Shown here: positions 55,961 to 64,000 of the stretch, piece after piece
Numbering within the stretch: position 1 is the stretch's first letter
Layout of the letters: every line of letters starts with the position of its first letter
Assembly (NCBI GenBank): GCA_030867875.1
Contig: JAOWCC010001501.1
Span: 16,087,524 to 16,151,523, forward strand
Source: Actinernus sp. WN-2022
Taxonomy: Eukaryota; Cnidaria; Anthozoa; Actiniaria; Actinernidae
Direction of reading: 5' to 3'
DNA: 64,000 nt
Program-made: the position numbers and the translations under genes
The notes under the pieces: model-generated
Database searches by the model: none
What the model was told of the DNA's origin: nothing
Seen by the model: the letters and a program-made list of their open reading frames with translations, nothing else

Positions 55961-56771
55961 AATGATCAGTGAATCGTGATACTATTTCATAACAGTCATA
56001 ACTCACGCTCATTGTAATAAGGTATGGGAAAGGTTGAACAAGCGCTTCAAGAAATGGAACAAGTGCTGGAACGAGCGCTGGTTCGTTCCACACGCATTCC
56101 TCGCAAGAGGGTGGGCCGTTCCACTGCTCTCCTTGGCGCTGATCAATATGAACTGAGCGGAGCAGGAGCTCTGTCTGGTATTTATTACTATTGCAAGGGG
56201 TTAGAGAACCCGTGGATATATGCAGCTCATGGTTATTCCTTATTTTACACTTCGCCTTTCATTTTCGAGCGTTGTGAATAGTAATTATGACAATGATGAT
56301 GATAATGGTGATGATACTGGTGAAGATGAAGATGATGGAGGACAATCGCAAGAGTTCACGGAATGATTCGCTTGCCATTAAATAAGTCCATCAGTTTAAG
56401 ATAATTCTAAACAAACTGTTTATCGTAAATTAATATTCCAACTTCGTGCACAGTATAAAATCCAAGCAAGTGATTGGCTAATGACAGAGCTTTACTGGTG
56501 ACTACAGCACTTGCTGATTGTACGATGAACTCAAAATGTCTTCAAAGTATTCATTATTTCTTTCATTCATCGTACATTCAGCGCCTGCCTGTATTTGTCA
56601 ATAAAACACGCACGTCAGTCTAACCCTGAAATCTACTTAATTTTCCTCGTGCAATATTCGTCGTCAAAACTATAAAGCATAACTTTGGTGGGTGTTCATT
56701 CAGAAGTTTGAAGATAATTGTTTTGTTAGCGGGCTATAAAATATCTCACAAACAAAAATGCAAACTCCTAC

Positions 56772-56858
56772 CTCTGTCGTGTTGATTACAACGTACTTCG
56801 GCGTCAACGTCACGATTTTCGTCAGTCCTGTTTGAGACATCTCGATTTGTAGCACAAA
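56772..56858 (-). CDS. VPS13A: VPS13 exon, VAB module (TLTPKYVVINTT)
   Basis: 29 codons, phase 0/0. Acceptor TTGCTTTAG, donor GTAGGA. Encodes LTKIVTLTPKYVVINTTE, matching the family pattern TxxVTxxPRYxVxN(x)T with the conserved VAB asparagine. Confidence 0.92.
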
Positions 56859-56919
56859 CTAAAGCAATAGAAACACAACATAAGAAACACGTCATAATTA
56901 TGTGAGTTGGGTTTGTTGG

Positions 56920-57070
56920 TATCTCGCCCTTGCTCCGAGGGTTTTTCTCCGGTTTCTCCGGTTTTCCTCCCTCCTCAAAAACCAACCTAAATTCCAATTC
57001 GACCATGGAGTTCGTCGGAATACTTAAACATAAGCCTCTGGCTTGGGAGACCCGGTAACGGCTCCCTGTA
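56920..57070 (+). mobile_element. SINE fragment (core and tail, tRNA head diverged)
   Basis: GGTTTTCCTCCCTCCTCAAA then AACCAACCTAAATTCCAATT matches the core of the SINEs at 15315 and 37338 in opposite orientation. Confidence 0.65.
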
Positions 57071-57463
57071 TCTTCGACGTAAAATAAACCATTAAATGTA
57101 CAATAAACTAACACTCAAGACAATGTATTAATTGCTCTGACGAAGGGCCAGCGCTCCAAAAGTCAGCTGCTACTCGCTCCCCACGGCCGATACCATACCT
57201 TAATCGACTTTAGTTGATCATACCAGTGTTTATCTTCCCCGCCGACGCAGATCAACACGTTTACAGGAACTAGTCACCCATAATATATTAAGAAGACCTT
57301 CCTTTTGCATTGGCTACGCAATTTAACAAAGTTGTTAACATCAAATCCTTCACCCTGAGAAAAATATCACTATTTTGAACAAAAATTGTTTTTGTAATTC
57401 TTATACAGATACTCATTTTCAGAACATGAAGATGCAATATTTTTTTTGTATAGCAAGAAAATC

Positions 57464-57535
57464 CAATTAACAGCCACCACCCGAGCAATTACTTGATACA
57501 TGCGCAGTACCATGACATAGCCCCTTTAAAAGGAG
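57464..57535 (+). mobile_element. Right half of a TTAAAGGGGCTRTGTCA MITE
   Basis: CAATTAACAGCCACCACCCG, then GATACATGCGCAGTACCATG and ACATAGCCCCTTTAA match the right 70 bp of 39811-40105. No left end seen. Confidence 0.7.
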
Positions 57536-57587
57536 TCTTTCTGCAATCCAAGGGCGCTTTCCAATCACGCGAACTGACTGGTCTGAC

Positions 57588-57686
57588 TGGCCAGTTCTTA
57601 AATGGAACGTGTCAGTTCTGGAAACTGGTCTAGTCAGTTCCTAGAACTGACGAACTGACGCGTTCCATTTAAGAACTGGCCGGTCA
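57588..57686. mobile_element. Fold-back element (GGCCAGTTCTTAAATGGAACG arms)
   Basis: TGGCCAGTTCTTAAATGGAA at about 57589 and its inverse TTCCATTTAAGAACTGGCC at 57662-57680; internal GTCAGTTCT repeats. Confidence 0.85.
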
Positions 57687-57779
57687 TTTCTCATTCCTCG
57701 TTAAAACAGTGAGATTTTAACCCAAAATCTGCACTGATTCCTCGATTTAAAAAAATAAATCCAATTATTACCTTAATCC

Positions 57780-57985
57780 TGAATTTAATGCCCTAGAAAA
57801 TGGCCGACAAGCCAACATTCAATTTTATAGTTTGAGATCCTCTGCTCCAATGAAAATTATTTGAAGCAATGCGTACGGTAACAACATATTCTGAATATCT
57901 TACTTTGTTCAGTTCATAATTGGATTACAGGAAAGGAAACTGATAGCTTGAGGTGCGCAAAGGACTCTGGATGAGACGGCCCTTT
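57780..57985 (+). repeat. Dispersed repeat (GGTTACAGGAAAGGAAACTG), copy 2
   Basis: Matches 36765-36925 through GATTACAGGAAAGGAAACTG and GAGGTGCGCAAAGGACTCTG. Confidence 0.65.
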
Positions 57986-58331
57986 AATCAGACTTCGTAC
58001 AACTAGACCGATGATCTGTACTTTGAATGGTACATAGAAAATGTAATATAATAAAACAAACAGGACAACCGACACAAACCCTTATGGGTGGTTTTCTTTT
58101 TCACCTCGCCCCATTTTGACCGCGCGCCATAGGTAGACCAATCCGAAAACAAATTTGCAGAAAACTACGCATTAGCCCCTAGCGGGCTAAACGAGACGAA
58201 AGCCGAGACAACCGAGAGAAATGAGACAAAAGAAACAAACAAAACAAATCGATTAATTAAAATTTTTTTTTTTTAAATCATTTATACAAAGACGGCAATG
58301 GGGATTGCACTACAAAATAATAAACTCTAAC

Positions 58332-58442
58332 CTCAAACTTTCTTGTTTTCCTGACATCTTTGCAGTGGACCAGTCCCGAGTCCCCCACGGCATCTAATGA
58401 GAACTTTTTGGACCACAGCGAATCACAGACTCTAAGCCGAGC
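58332..58442 (-). CDS. VPS13A: VPS13 exon, VAB region (WSKKFSLDAVG)
   Basis: 37 codons, phase 0/0. Acceptor AACACTTAG, donor GTTAGA (weak). Contains SLWSKKFSLDAVGDSGLV, equivalent to the WSxPFSLDxxGxxG motif that recurs in VAB modules of VPS13A/C. Confidence 0.92.
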
Positions 58443-58848
58443 CTAAGTGTTAACAGAGACACAGAGCTGTCATTAGAAGCCGGCTACCGACGATTATTGG
58501 CAGCAATTGTGATGATCGCTGGCTACTTACTATCAAACTTAAAGCTTGACCTGTAGCTTACAGTGCAAAAAGAATGGCTATTTTTCAGTTGTCCAGTTGC
58601 TGAAACGCGATCTTAAATTCCCAATGCCGGGCTTCATAGCCTTCTTGGGGTTTTTGTTTTTGATATTTTCAACAAATTTTCAACAGATTCATTTAGTAAT
58701 GTAACTACAATCCTGGGCAAAAGGGCTGGGACACAGCTATTTTTTAATAAAAATATTTTTAGTGGCACAGCCCCTTCTACCACTCAATGCTGGTTTTTGT
58801 TTTGTCAAAGGCATGATTTATCATCACAACATTGATTTAGGGCAGGAG

Positions 58849-58869
58849 GGGGGGGGGGGGGGGGGGGGG
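58849..58869 (+). repeat. Poly-G tract
   Basis: About 20 consecutive G after GGCAGGAG, inside a VPS13 intron. Confidence 0.85.
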
Positions 58870-59552
58870 TAATTTTCATGTCTTGATAAACTGTCGAAAA
58901 TGTAGAGTCGGGTTTTATTTGTTCGAGACAGCATACGATGTGCTACCTTGTGACAATTGTCCCAAAACCTTTTGATCACGATTGTCTGAATTTGAGAAAA
59001 TGACTTTAAACCGCTGTAACTCAAAGAGAATTTAATGAAATAAGATAAAATTTGGACTGAGACATTGTTGTCCCCTAACATTTGATTTGTTAAAAAAGTT
59101 GGGCGTTTTGAAAAATACCGGATATCTATAGGGAATGACGGAGGGCGTGCATGTCTAAATAATATACATTTGTAATTTATACAAACAAAGACGGACGATG
59201 CTACGTTACCTAGAGTTCCAGAGGCACGTGGGCCGTCCTTAGTTTCAATTGACAAAACATATTTTTGGCCTTTTTAAGGCATTAAAATATATAAAACCGC
59301 TTAATTAGTATTCATAGTGACTGTTGTGTGATATTTCTTTTTGCCGTTCCATTGCAGTACTTATTTTGTATTGGATTAGTCATGGAACAGCTTACTCCTT
59401 TTTCAATACGATATAGTGGTGGTGTGTCTTGATAAATTGTCGAAAATGTAGAGAGTTGCGTATTGTTTGTTCGAGACAGCATACGAGGTGCTACCTAGTG
59501 TCAAGTGTCCCAATACCTTTTGACCACGCCGATTGTAGTTTCTTTGAATTAC

Positions 59553-59639
59553 CTTTCTAAATCTCTTCCCAGTAAAATTGAATAACAACGGCTGGTCATC
59601 CACGGCTCTTTGGTAATACACAAAGTGTGTCTTGCTGAT
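59553..59639 (-). CDS. VPS13A: VPS13 exon, VAB region
   Basis: 29 codons, phase 0/0. Very strong acceptor TCTTCTTCCCCAG and donor GTAATT. Encodes a segment with AVDDQPLLFNFTGKRFRK, matching the PLLFxF strand between the YSPYW and WSKPFSL motifs of the family. Confidence 0.9.
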
Positions 59640-59775
59640 CTGGGGAAGAAGAGTAATGATTAGTGTCATAAAAGCACAATGTTCCAGGCCATATTTTAAA
59701 AATTGTAATTCATTAGAGGCTAGAAGATTGCAAAAATAACATCATGCCTGTATGGAGAGAACATATCATAATCTT

Positions 59776-59951
59776 AACAAATCGCATATATTTTTCCATT
59801 GTCCGTACTCTTATTGAGCATATAAATTACGCCATAAAGTGTTCAAAACCTAAGTGGAACAACGAGCGCAGCGAAGTTTTGAACATTTTATGGCGTAATT
59901 TCTATGATCAATAAGAGTACGGACAATGGAAAAATGTATGCGATTTGTTTT
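59776..59951. mobile_element. Fold-back element (AACAAATCGCAT ends)
   Basis: AACAAATCGCATATATTTTTCC at the left and GGAAAAATGTATGCGATTTGTT at the right; arms share GTCCGTACTCTTATTGA and AATTACGCCATAAA, with centre AACGAGCGCAGCGAAG. Confidence 0.9.
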
Positions 59952-60074
59952 TTACAACAACAAAACACTTTTAGCTTCAAACGAGTGTGTAGAAACTGCC
60001 TTCGAGTCGAAAAGTCCGGCAAAACGTAAACACGTTGTTATGCTTTCCCGAACTCTATAAAAAATTGTTTGAAT

Positions 60075-60232
60075 TAGCTTGGACTGGTTGAAAAGGGAGG
60101 AAAAACCGGAAAGCCGATGCAAACCTAGCCTGCAAAAACAGCCGTCTCTTAATCGAGGGCCACCTTAGCCGGGATTGAACCAGAGCCACAGGTGGGAGGC
60201 GGGTGCTTTACCACTGCGCATGCCATCCTGAC
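60075..60232 (-). mobile_element. tRNA-derived SINE, third head type
   Basis: On the minus strand GATGGCATGCGCAGTGGTAA (A box), then GCCTCCCACCTGTGG and the B box GGTTCAATCCC, followed by a CGGTTTTTCCTCCC core at the far end. The head resembles a tRNA-Gly-type sequence; the assignment is tentative. Confidence 0.7.
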
Positions 60233-60293
60233 TTCCTAGATACCATAGAACCTAAGCATAAGACGTTCCTACAACAACCGGAAGTCAAATTGT

Positions 60294-60552
60294 CCAGTTT
60301 CGTATTCGAAAATTACCGCTGAATACAATGACTACAGACGCATGTACTCAGGCTTAGTCTCATTCTGAAGTTAAACATTCATAAATACCAGCGAGAAGGT
60401 GCAAAATGCGAAACTACAACAATACGCAGAGTTGTGAGTAGCCCACCTTCTCGCTGGTATTTATGAATGTTTAACTTCAGAATGAGACTAACCCTGCGCA
60501 CATGCGTCTGTAGTCATTGCATTCAGCGGTAATTTTCGAATAGGAAACTGGA
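60294..60552. mobile_element. Compact MITE (empty form of the 33735 element)
   Basis: Left TCCAGTTTCGTATTCGAAAA then TACCGCTGAATACAATGACTACAGACGC in order; right GCGTCTGTAGTCATTGCATT then CAGCGGTAATTTTCG and GAAACTGGA. Inner arms share CATTCTGAAGTTAAACATTC and TACCAGCGAGAAGGTG. Nearly perfect palindrome of 259 bp. Confidence 0.9.
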
Positions 60553-60779
60553 GTATTGTCCTTTTTTGGCACGTTTTTACAAAATGTCAAAACAAGGGTC
60601 TTCCCGTCTGTGTTGATCGGTCAGAAACGGGTAACGAGGTAAGCAATATTTTAACCAACACATTTTCAGTCTTCTCTCGGTCTTGTGACGTCCGTGTTGT
60701 CAAAAAACGTCTCTAATCAAATAACGACCGTTGATAATGCCTGGTAGTTATCACATGTAATATCTAGGTTATAACCTAC

Positions 60780-60878
60780 TCTATATTCCACAGGTAATCC
60801 AGTCTTGTTGATAAGCCAGTAGGGTGAATATATCGTCACATCTGTTGTTCCGTTCTGCATTATTAGAACACCGAAGGT
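60780..60878 (-). CDS. VPS13A: VPS13 exon, VAB module with conserved Asn
   Basis: 33 codons, phase 0 at both ends, acceptor CTGTATACAG, donor GTAGGT. It encodes TDVTIYSPYWLINKTGLP; YSPYW.xNxTGL with its invariant asparagine is the signature that opens a VAB beta-repeat module in VPS13A/C. Confidence 0.93.
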
Positions 60879-60995
60879 CTGTATACAGAAAAGAGGTGAG
60901 CATTAGGCAGAAAAGGTCATCCAAATAGACATCATATACTACTCGTTTTGAGTAGTATTATTATTAATAAGTAGAAACACCAATCTGAGCTCTAT

Positions 60996-61184
60996 AGAGC
61001 GTATTTCGTATGAGTACGGTGTGCCGTGACATTGAAATGGTTTCCCATTGTTTTTCTCTTTCTGATCCAATCAAATTACAGAGTTACGGCACGGTTACGA
61101 TACGGTCACGATACGGTCACGATACGGTTACGATACGGTTACGGACATGCCGTATTTTTGTCTCACTCATACGAAATCCGAGCT
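60996..61184. mobile_element. MITE copy, GAGCRGATTTCGTAYGAG family (compact)
   Basis: Left AGAGCGTATTTCGTATGAGT and right ACTCATACGAAATCCGAGCT. The interior has five CGATACGGT(T/C)A units, a short tandem expansion specific to this copy. Confidence 0.85.
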
Positions 61185-61779
61185 ATTTGTACCACGTGAT
61201 GTGTTTTAAAATCCTCGTAGAATTTGTCGTTTGCTTCAAACACGAGCTTTTTCTTTCGCTCTGACGAAACAGCTAGCAAAAAACATAGCTTGCGCTCAAA
61301 ACATCAGCTACACCTCGCTTTTCAGGGCCGTTAAACCCCCACCCACTCCCCCTGTTTCACCCTAAATTTAATGGTTAATCATTAATTACACATGTATATC
61401 CCAGGGAGGGGTGGGTGGGTGGAAACTTTCCCACAAACCGTGATTGATCCACAATGAAAATATTTTAATCGACTCGTAGCTGATAAAATCAGTGGTTACT
61501 TCGCCTCCGACGCAGACGAATCATTTTATTTCCTCGAAAAAGGCTGTGAAACCAAACGCTGTGAATTTAAGCAGGAGGGCTTCACCTCTCAAAACCTTGC
61601 ATTTTATTGCACCCCATTTGGATTGCACTGACAAAGAATTCCATTGTTTTAGGGTTAGGGTTTGTATTGTTTCAGGGAACGAACTAGTTATCCATTGTTT
61701 CAAACACGTTCTTTTAAAATGAACATCTTTTACCTAGAATAAAGGAACATATTCCCTTTTACAAGAAGACACCACTGAC

Positions 61780-61887
61780 CAGTTGATTGCTGTTATCCTG
61801 AGATGTCACTATCAGTTGCGCAGTTTTTCCTGTTTCTCTGTTGATATCTAGCGTGCCGACCCAGTCAACTTCAATGAGATTCTTCAG
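61780..61887 (-). CDS. VPS13A: VPS13 exon, most 5' in window (start of VAB region)
   Basis: Acceptor CATATCAG precedes frame-0 sequence beginning LKNLIEVDWVGTLDI and containing TAQLIVTSQDN. Donor choice is uncertain. GTCAGT after CTG (exon start 61780) keeps phase 0 with the next exon; a stronger-looking GTAAAA (exon start 61763) would end in phase 2 and create a stop in the next exon unless another small exon intervenes. Confidence 0.65.
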
Positions 61888-61977
61888 CTGATATGAAATT
61901 CAATAATAGTAAATAATGAGAACTGATAAATGATAAATGAGAACTGATAAATGAGAACTGATAAATGATATAGAGCA

Positions 61978-62105
61978 ATGGGCTCCCTGTGTAGAGGATA
62001 TTACACGGCCGCGCGGAGATACGGAGTGAGTGAGCGCAGCGAACGAGTAAGATATTGCATCAACACGAGAAGATATAATTCGTATCTCCAAGCGGCCATG
62101 TAATA
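61978..62105. repeat. Fold-back around GAGCGCAGCGAACGAG
   Basis: ATATTACACGGCCGCGCGGAGATACG at the left pairs with CGTATCTCCAAGCGGCCATGTAATATT at the right. MITE-like. Confidence 0.8.
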
Positions 62106-62656
62106 TTCTGTTTAAAATATAATTTGCGATGATATACCAATTTTCATGTCTTACTAAAAAGGCTTGAAATGTTTAAAAGCCAGGCACATTTTCAAAAGTG
62201 ATATCTTCACGTTATTTCATAGATAATTATAAATTAAAATAATAGTAACAATATTATATAATAATAATAATTCGTATTTGGAGCACTACACAAAGTCTCA
62301 GTGCTCTTACAATAGGCTCTTTGCAGCTAACAAATCACGTGGTTGTACTGGAGAGCAAAAAATATCTGACTTCATTTATCCAAAGGCCTTGTACGAAATC
62401 GGTAGTGTTATTAGCAAAACCTATTTGTAAATGCTATTTTCCAGCTCCAATTTATTGTCGACCTTTCTAAAACTGCGTTTTTAAAGATAGCTTGCAATTG
62501 CTCTCCAGCATCCATGGCAACGCCTTTCCCATGGGGATCACGAGCCCAATTCATTCGTTAACAAAGTATTATATCAGCACGTGACTGTTAGCTGCAAAGG
62601 GCCTATTTCAATGATAACATACTACTACAAAACTAATGCCAATTTACAATGTTTAA

Positions 62657-62762
62657 CAATTAGACCCGCAGCCCGAATGGGCTACGAATCAATAGCCCAT
62701 GAGGCACAGTCGAATGGGCTATTTAACTCGTAGCCCATGTGCACGAGAGGTCTAATTGTTTT
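62657..62762. repeat. Fold-back (AACAATTAGACC arms)
   Basis: AACAATTAGACCCGCAGCCC at the left and GAGGTCTAATTGTT at the right, with GAATGGGCTA/TAGCCCAT repeats inside. Confidence 0.85.
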
Positions 62763-64000
62763 AGTATATACTAACTAGTTGGACAGTAGAAAATAATAGA
62801 AAGAAACAAATTGAAGTTGAAAAAATCATGTTATTTCGTGAAGATGCGTGCGGTTTTTCTCTACCATGGGCCATCACAAATAGACCTATAGTAGGGTAGC
62901 CAATCAGAATGCAGGATTTGTAATAGTCCACTAGTTGGTTTATACTAAATATTAATATTACAACTATCAAACTAAAAAAGGAAGGTCTTGAGTGAGGACT
63001 TAAAATAGCTTAGAGGCAGTGCTTCTAATACAGTAAAGGATATCGATGTTACTACACAGAAAGTTACGAGAACTGATTCTAAACAGACTGGACCTAACTA
63101 TCCAGTTCTACCTCACAATGCACATGCACAACGCGGGAACACGTTACACTCCGCTGGCCGAAAGAACGAAGGCTCTGGAGTTCAAATACAAGTTTCCGCG
63201 GTCTTAAACATTTTTAGTAAATAAATTTATAACTTAGTAAACTCACAGCGAATTACAAATTAAGAAAACTTCAACCTGTGAAAGTCTTAGGCTTAGCTTT
63301 CAAGTAGTTTTCTTGTTTTTCGCGAAACATTTCACATAAATACGAGTACGTACTTAAAATTAGAAACAGGGGCCTCTGTCTTCTTTTAGTTTCGGCTGGA
63401 AAATGGGGGAGACGCGCGTGCGACCGGCTCGTCAAAAGCGCTGCGCCTGACGTTTTGCCGCCGTGTACACACAATGTGGCCACCATCGCCACTGGCTTAC
63501 GAGCGGACCTTTCCTTTTGTACATGAGCACAGTATTCGCGCGAGCAGTAACGTTGGAAAACTCCCATATGTCAGGCGCGGTTATTCAAAATTAACAAAGT
63601 ACACTGCATCGTTTGCTGTCCATTTCAGTTCGCACTCTATACGAGGATTTAATTGATATAGGATGAAATCATTTCAACGGATTGAAGTAGTTTCATTAAC
63701 AACAATTTCAAGCTCACGAAAAATCATCGAACTACACAGTTCACCTAAAAAAACTTAGCTCGGCTTAGCTCGGCTTAGCTCCGTAACACAATCTCTCAGT
63801 CAAAAGTGACTTAATTTTACCAAACTATTGTTCATGATTTGATACTCAATTTGCGCCATGTGTTTTCTGTCATTGATTGACAGGTGTCTAAACTGAAGTG
63901 GGACATTTGTATTCCGATAAACAGCCAATCAAGTATCGTTAAAATGAATTGCTTATTTGTTATTAGACTGGATTCTTTCCAACGTAACAACGTGCAGTCG

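Larger units (their letters stand above)
6087..61887 (-). other. VPS13A: VPS13A/C-type bridge-like lipid transfer protein gene (C-terminal part; 27 exons found)
   Basis: VPS13 proteins are rod-shaped lipid channels at membrane contact sites (ER with mitochondria, endosomes or lipid droplets). The minus-strand exons listed separately encode roughly 950 residues matching, in order, the VAB adaptor-binding domain, an APT1/RBG region, an ATG2_C-like region and the start of the PH-like domain. Phases agree at every exon join I could test except around 11525/8141, where one small exon is missing, and at the donor of the 61780 exon, which has two choices. The best match is to the A/C branch (motifs [17 protein letters not shown] and RPTGGIIDM); invertebrates often have a single gene for both. 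The first half of the gene lies right of the window. The final residues of the PH-like domain are not found between 1 and 6086, so the 3' end is either beyond the left edge, behind the polymerase element, or lost. Confidence 0.93.
61888..64000. other. Upstream VPS13 intron(s); no further exon recognised
   Basis: Contains ACTGATAAATGA simple repeats (61920-61970), fold-backs at 61978-62105 and 62657-62762, and AGCTCGGCTT triplication near 63755. The minus frame 63271-63567 resembles other repeat-derived frames and lacks splice or family support. Confidence 0.5.

Noticed and set aside
63271..63567. 98-codon minus frame with a possible upstream VPS13 exon.
   Set aside because: Contains no VPS13 motif and no acceptor/donor in suitable phase.

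Overview
The window is eukaryotic nuclear DNA from an invertebrate animal. The evidence is an intron-rich single-copy animal gene with GT..AG introns, low GC, tRNA-derived SINEs, very many small fold-back (MITE-like) elements, minisatellites, Crypton-type tyrosine recombinase genes and a Polinton/adintovirus-like DNA polymerase. An anthozoan cnidarian (coral or anemone) is my best guess, but this is inference; no rRNA or mitochondrial marker is present to prove it.

The backbone is one host gene on the minus strand, the VPS13A/C-type bridge-like lipid transfer protein. I located 27 exons between 61887 (5' side) and 6087 (3' side) from family similarity, splice sites and reading-phase continuity. 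They cover, in order, part of the VAB (adaptor-binding) beta-repeat domain (exons from 61887 to about 52631), the following RBG/APT1-like region (47777 to 35629), the ATG2_C-like amphipathic helices (29454 to 11525) and the start of the C-terminal PH-like domain (8141 to 6087). The N-terminal chorein half lies beyond the right edge. One small exon between 11525 and 8141 and the last part of the PH-like domain were not found.

At the left edge (1-5800) is a piece of a large DNA transposon or endogenised virus. It holds the C-terminal end of an integrase-like ORF on the plus strand, running into the window from the left and overlapping by 4 nt the convergent, intact protein-primed-type family B DNA polymerase gene (187-3777, minus). 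Beyond the polymerase start come 71-bp direct repeats, a nearly perfect 233-bp fold-back and a 52-bp minisatellite of about 29 copies. The element lies either in the last intron of VPS13 or just 3' of it.

The introns are crowded with mobile DNA. There is an apparently intact two-exon Crypton-like tyrosine recombinase gene (31822-33232), a broken relative (44113-45030), at least four SINEs, several MITE families with recognisable terminal inverted repeats, and about ten minisatellite arrays. Two of the arrays appear to sit inside MITE-like elements. Three arrays share the CCAAT-box-like word GAGCCAATC. Apart from the host gene, the integrase/polymerase pair and the two recombinase loci, I see no convincing protein gene; the many other short open frames are repeat-derived.
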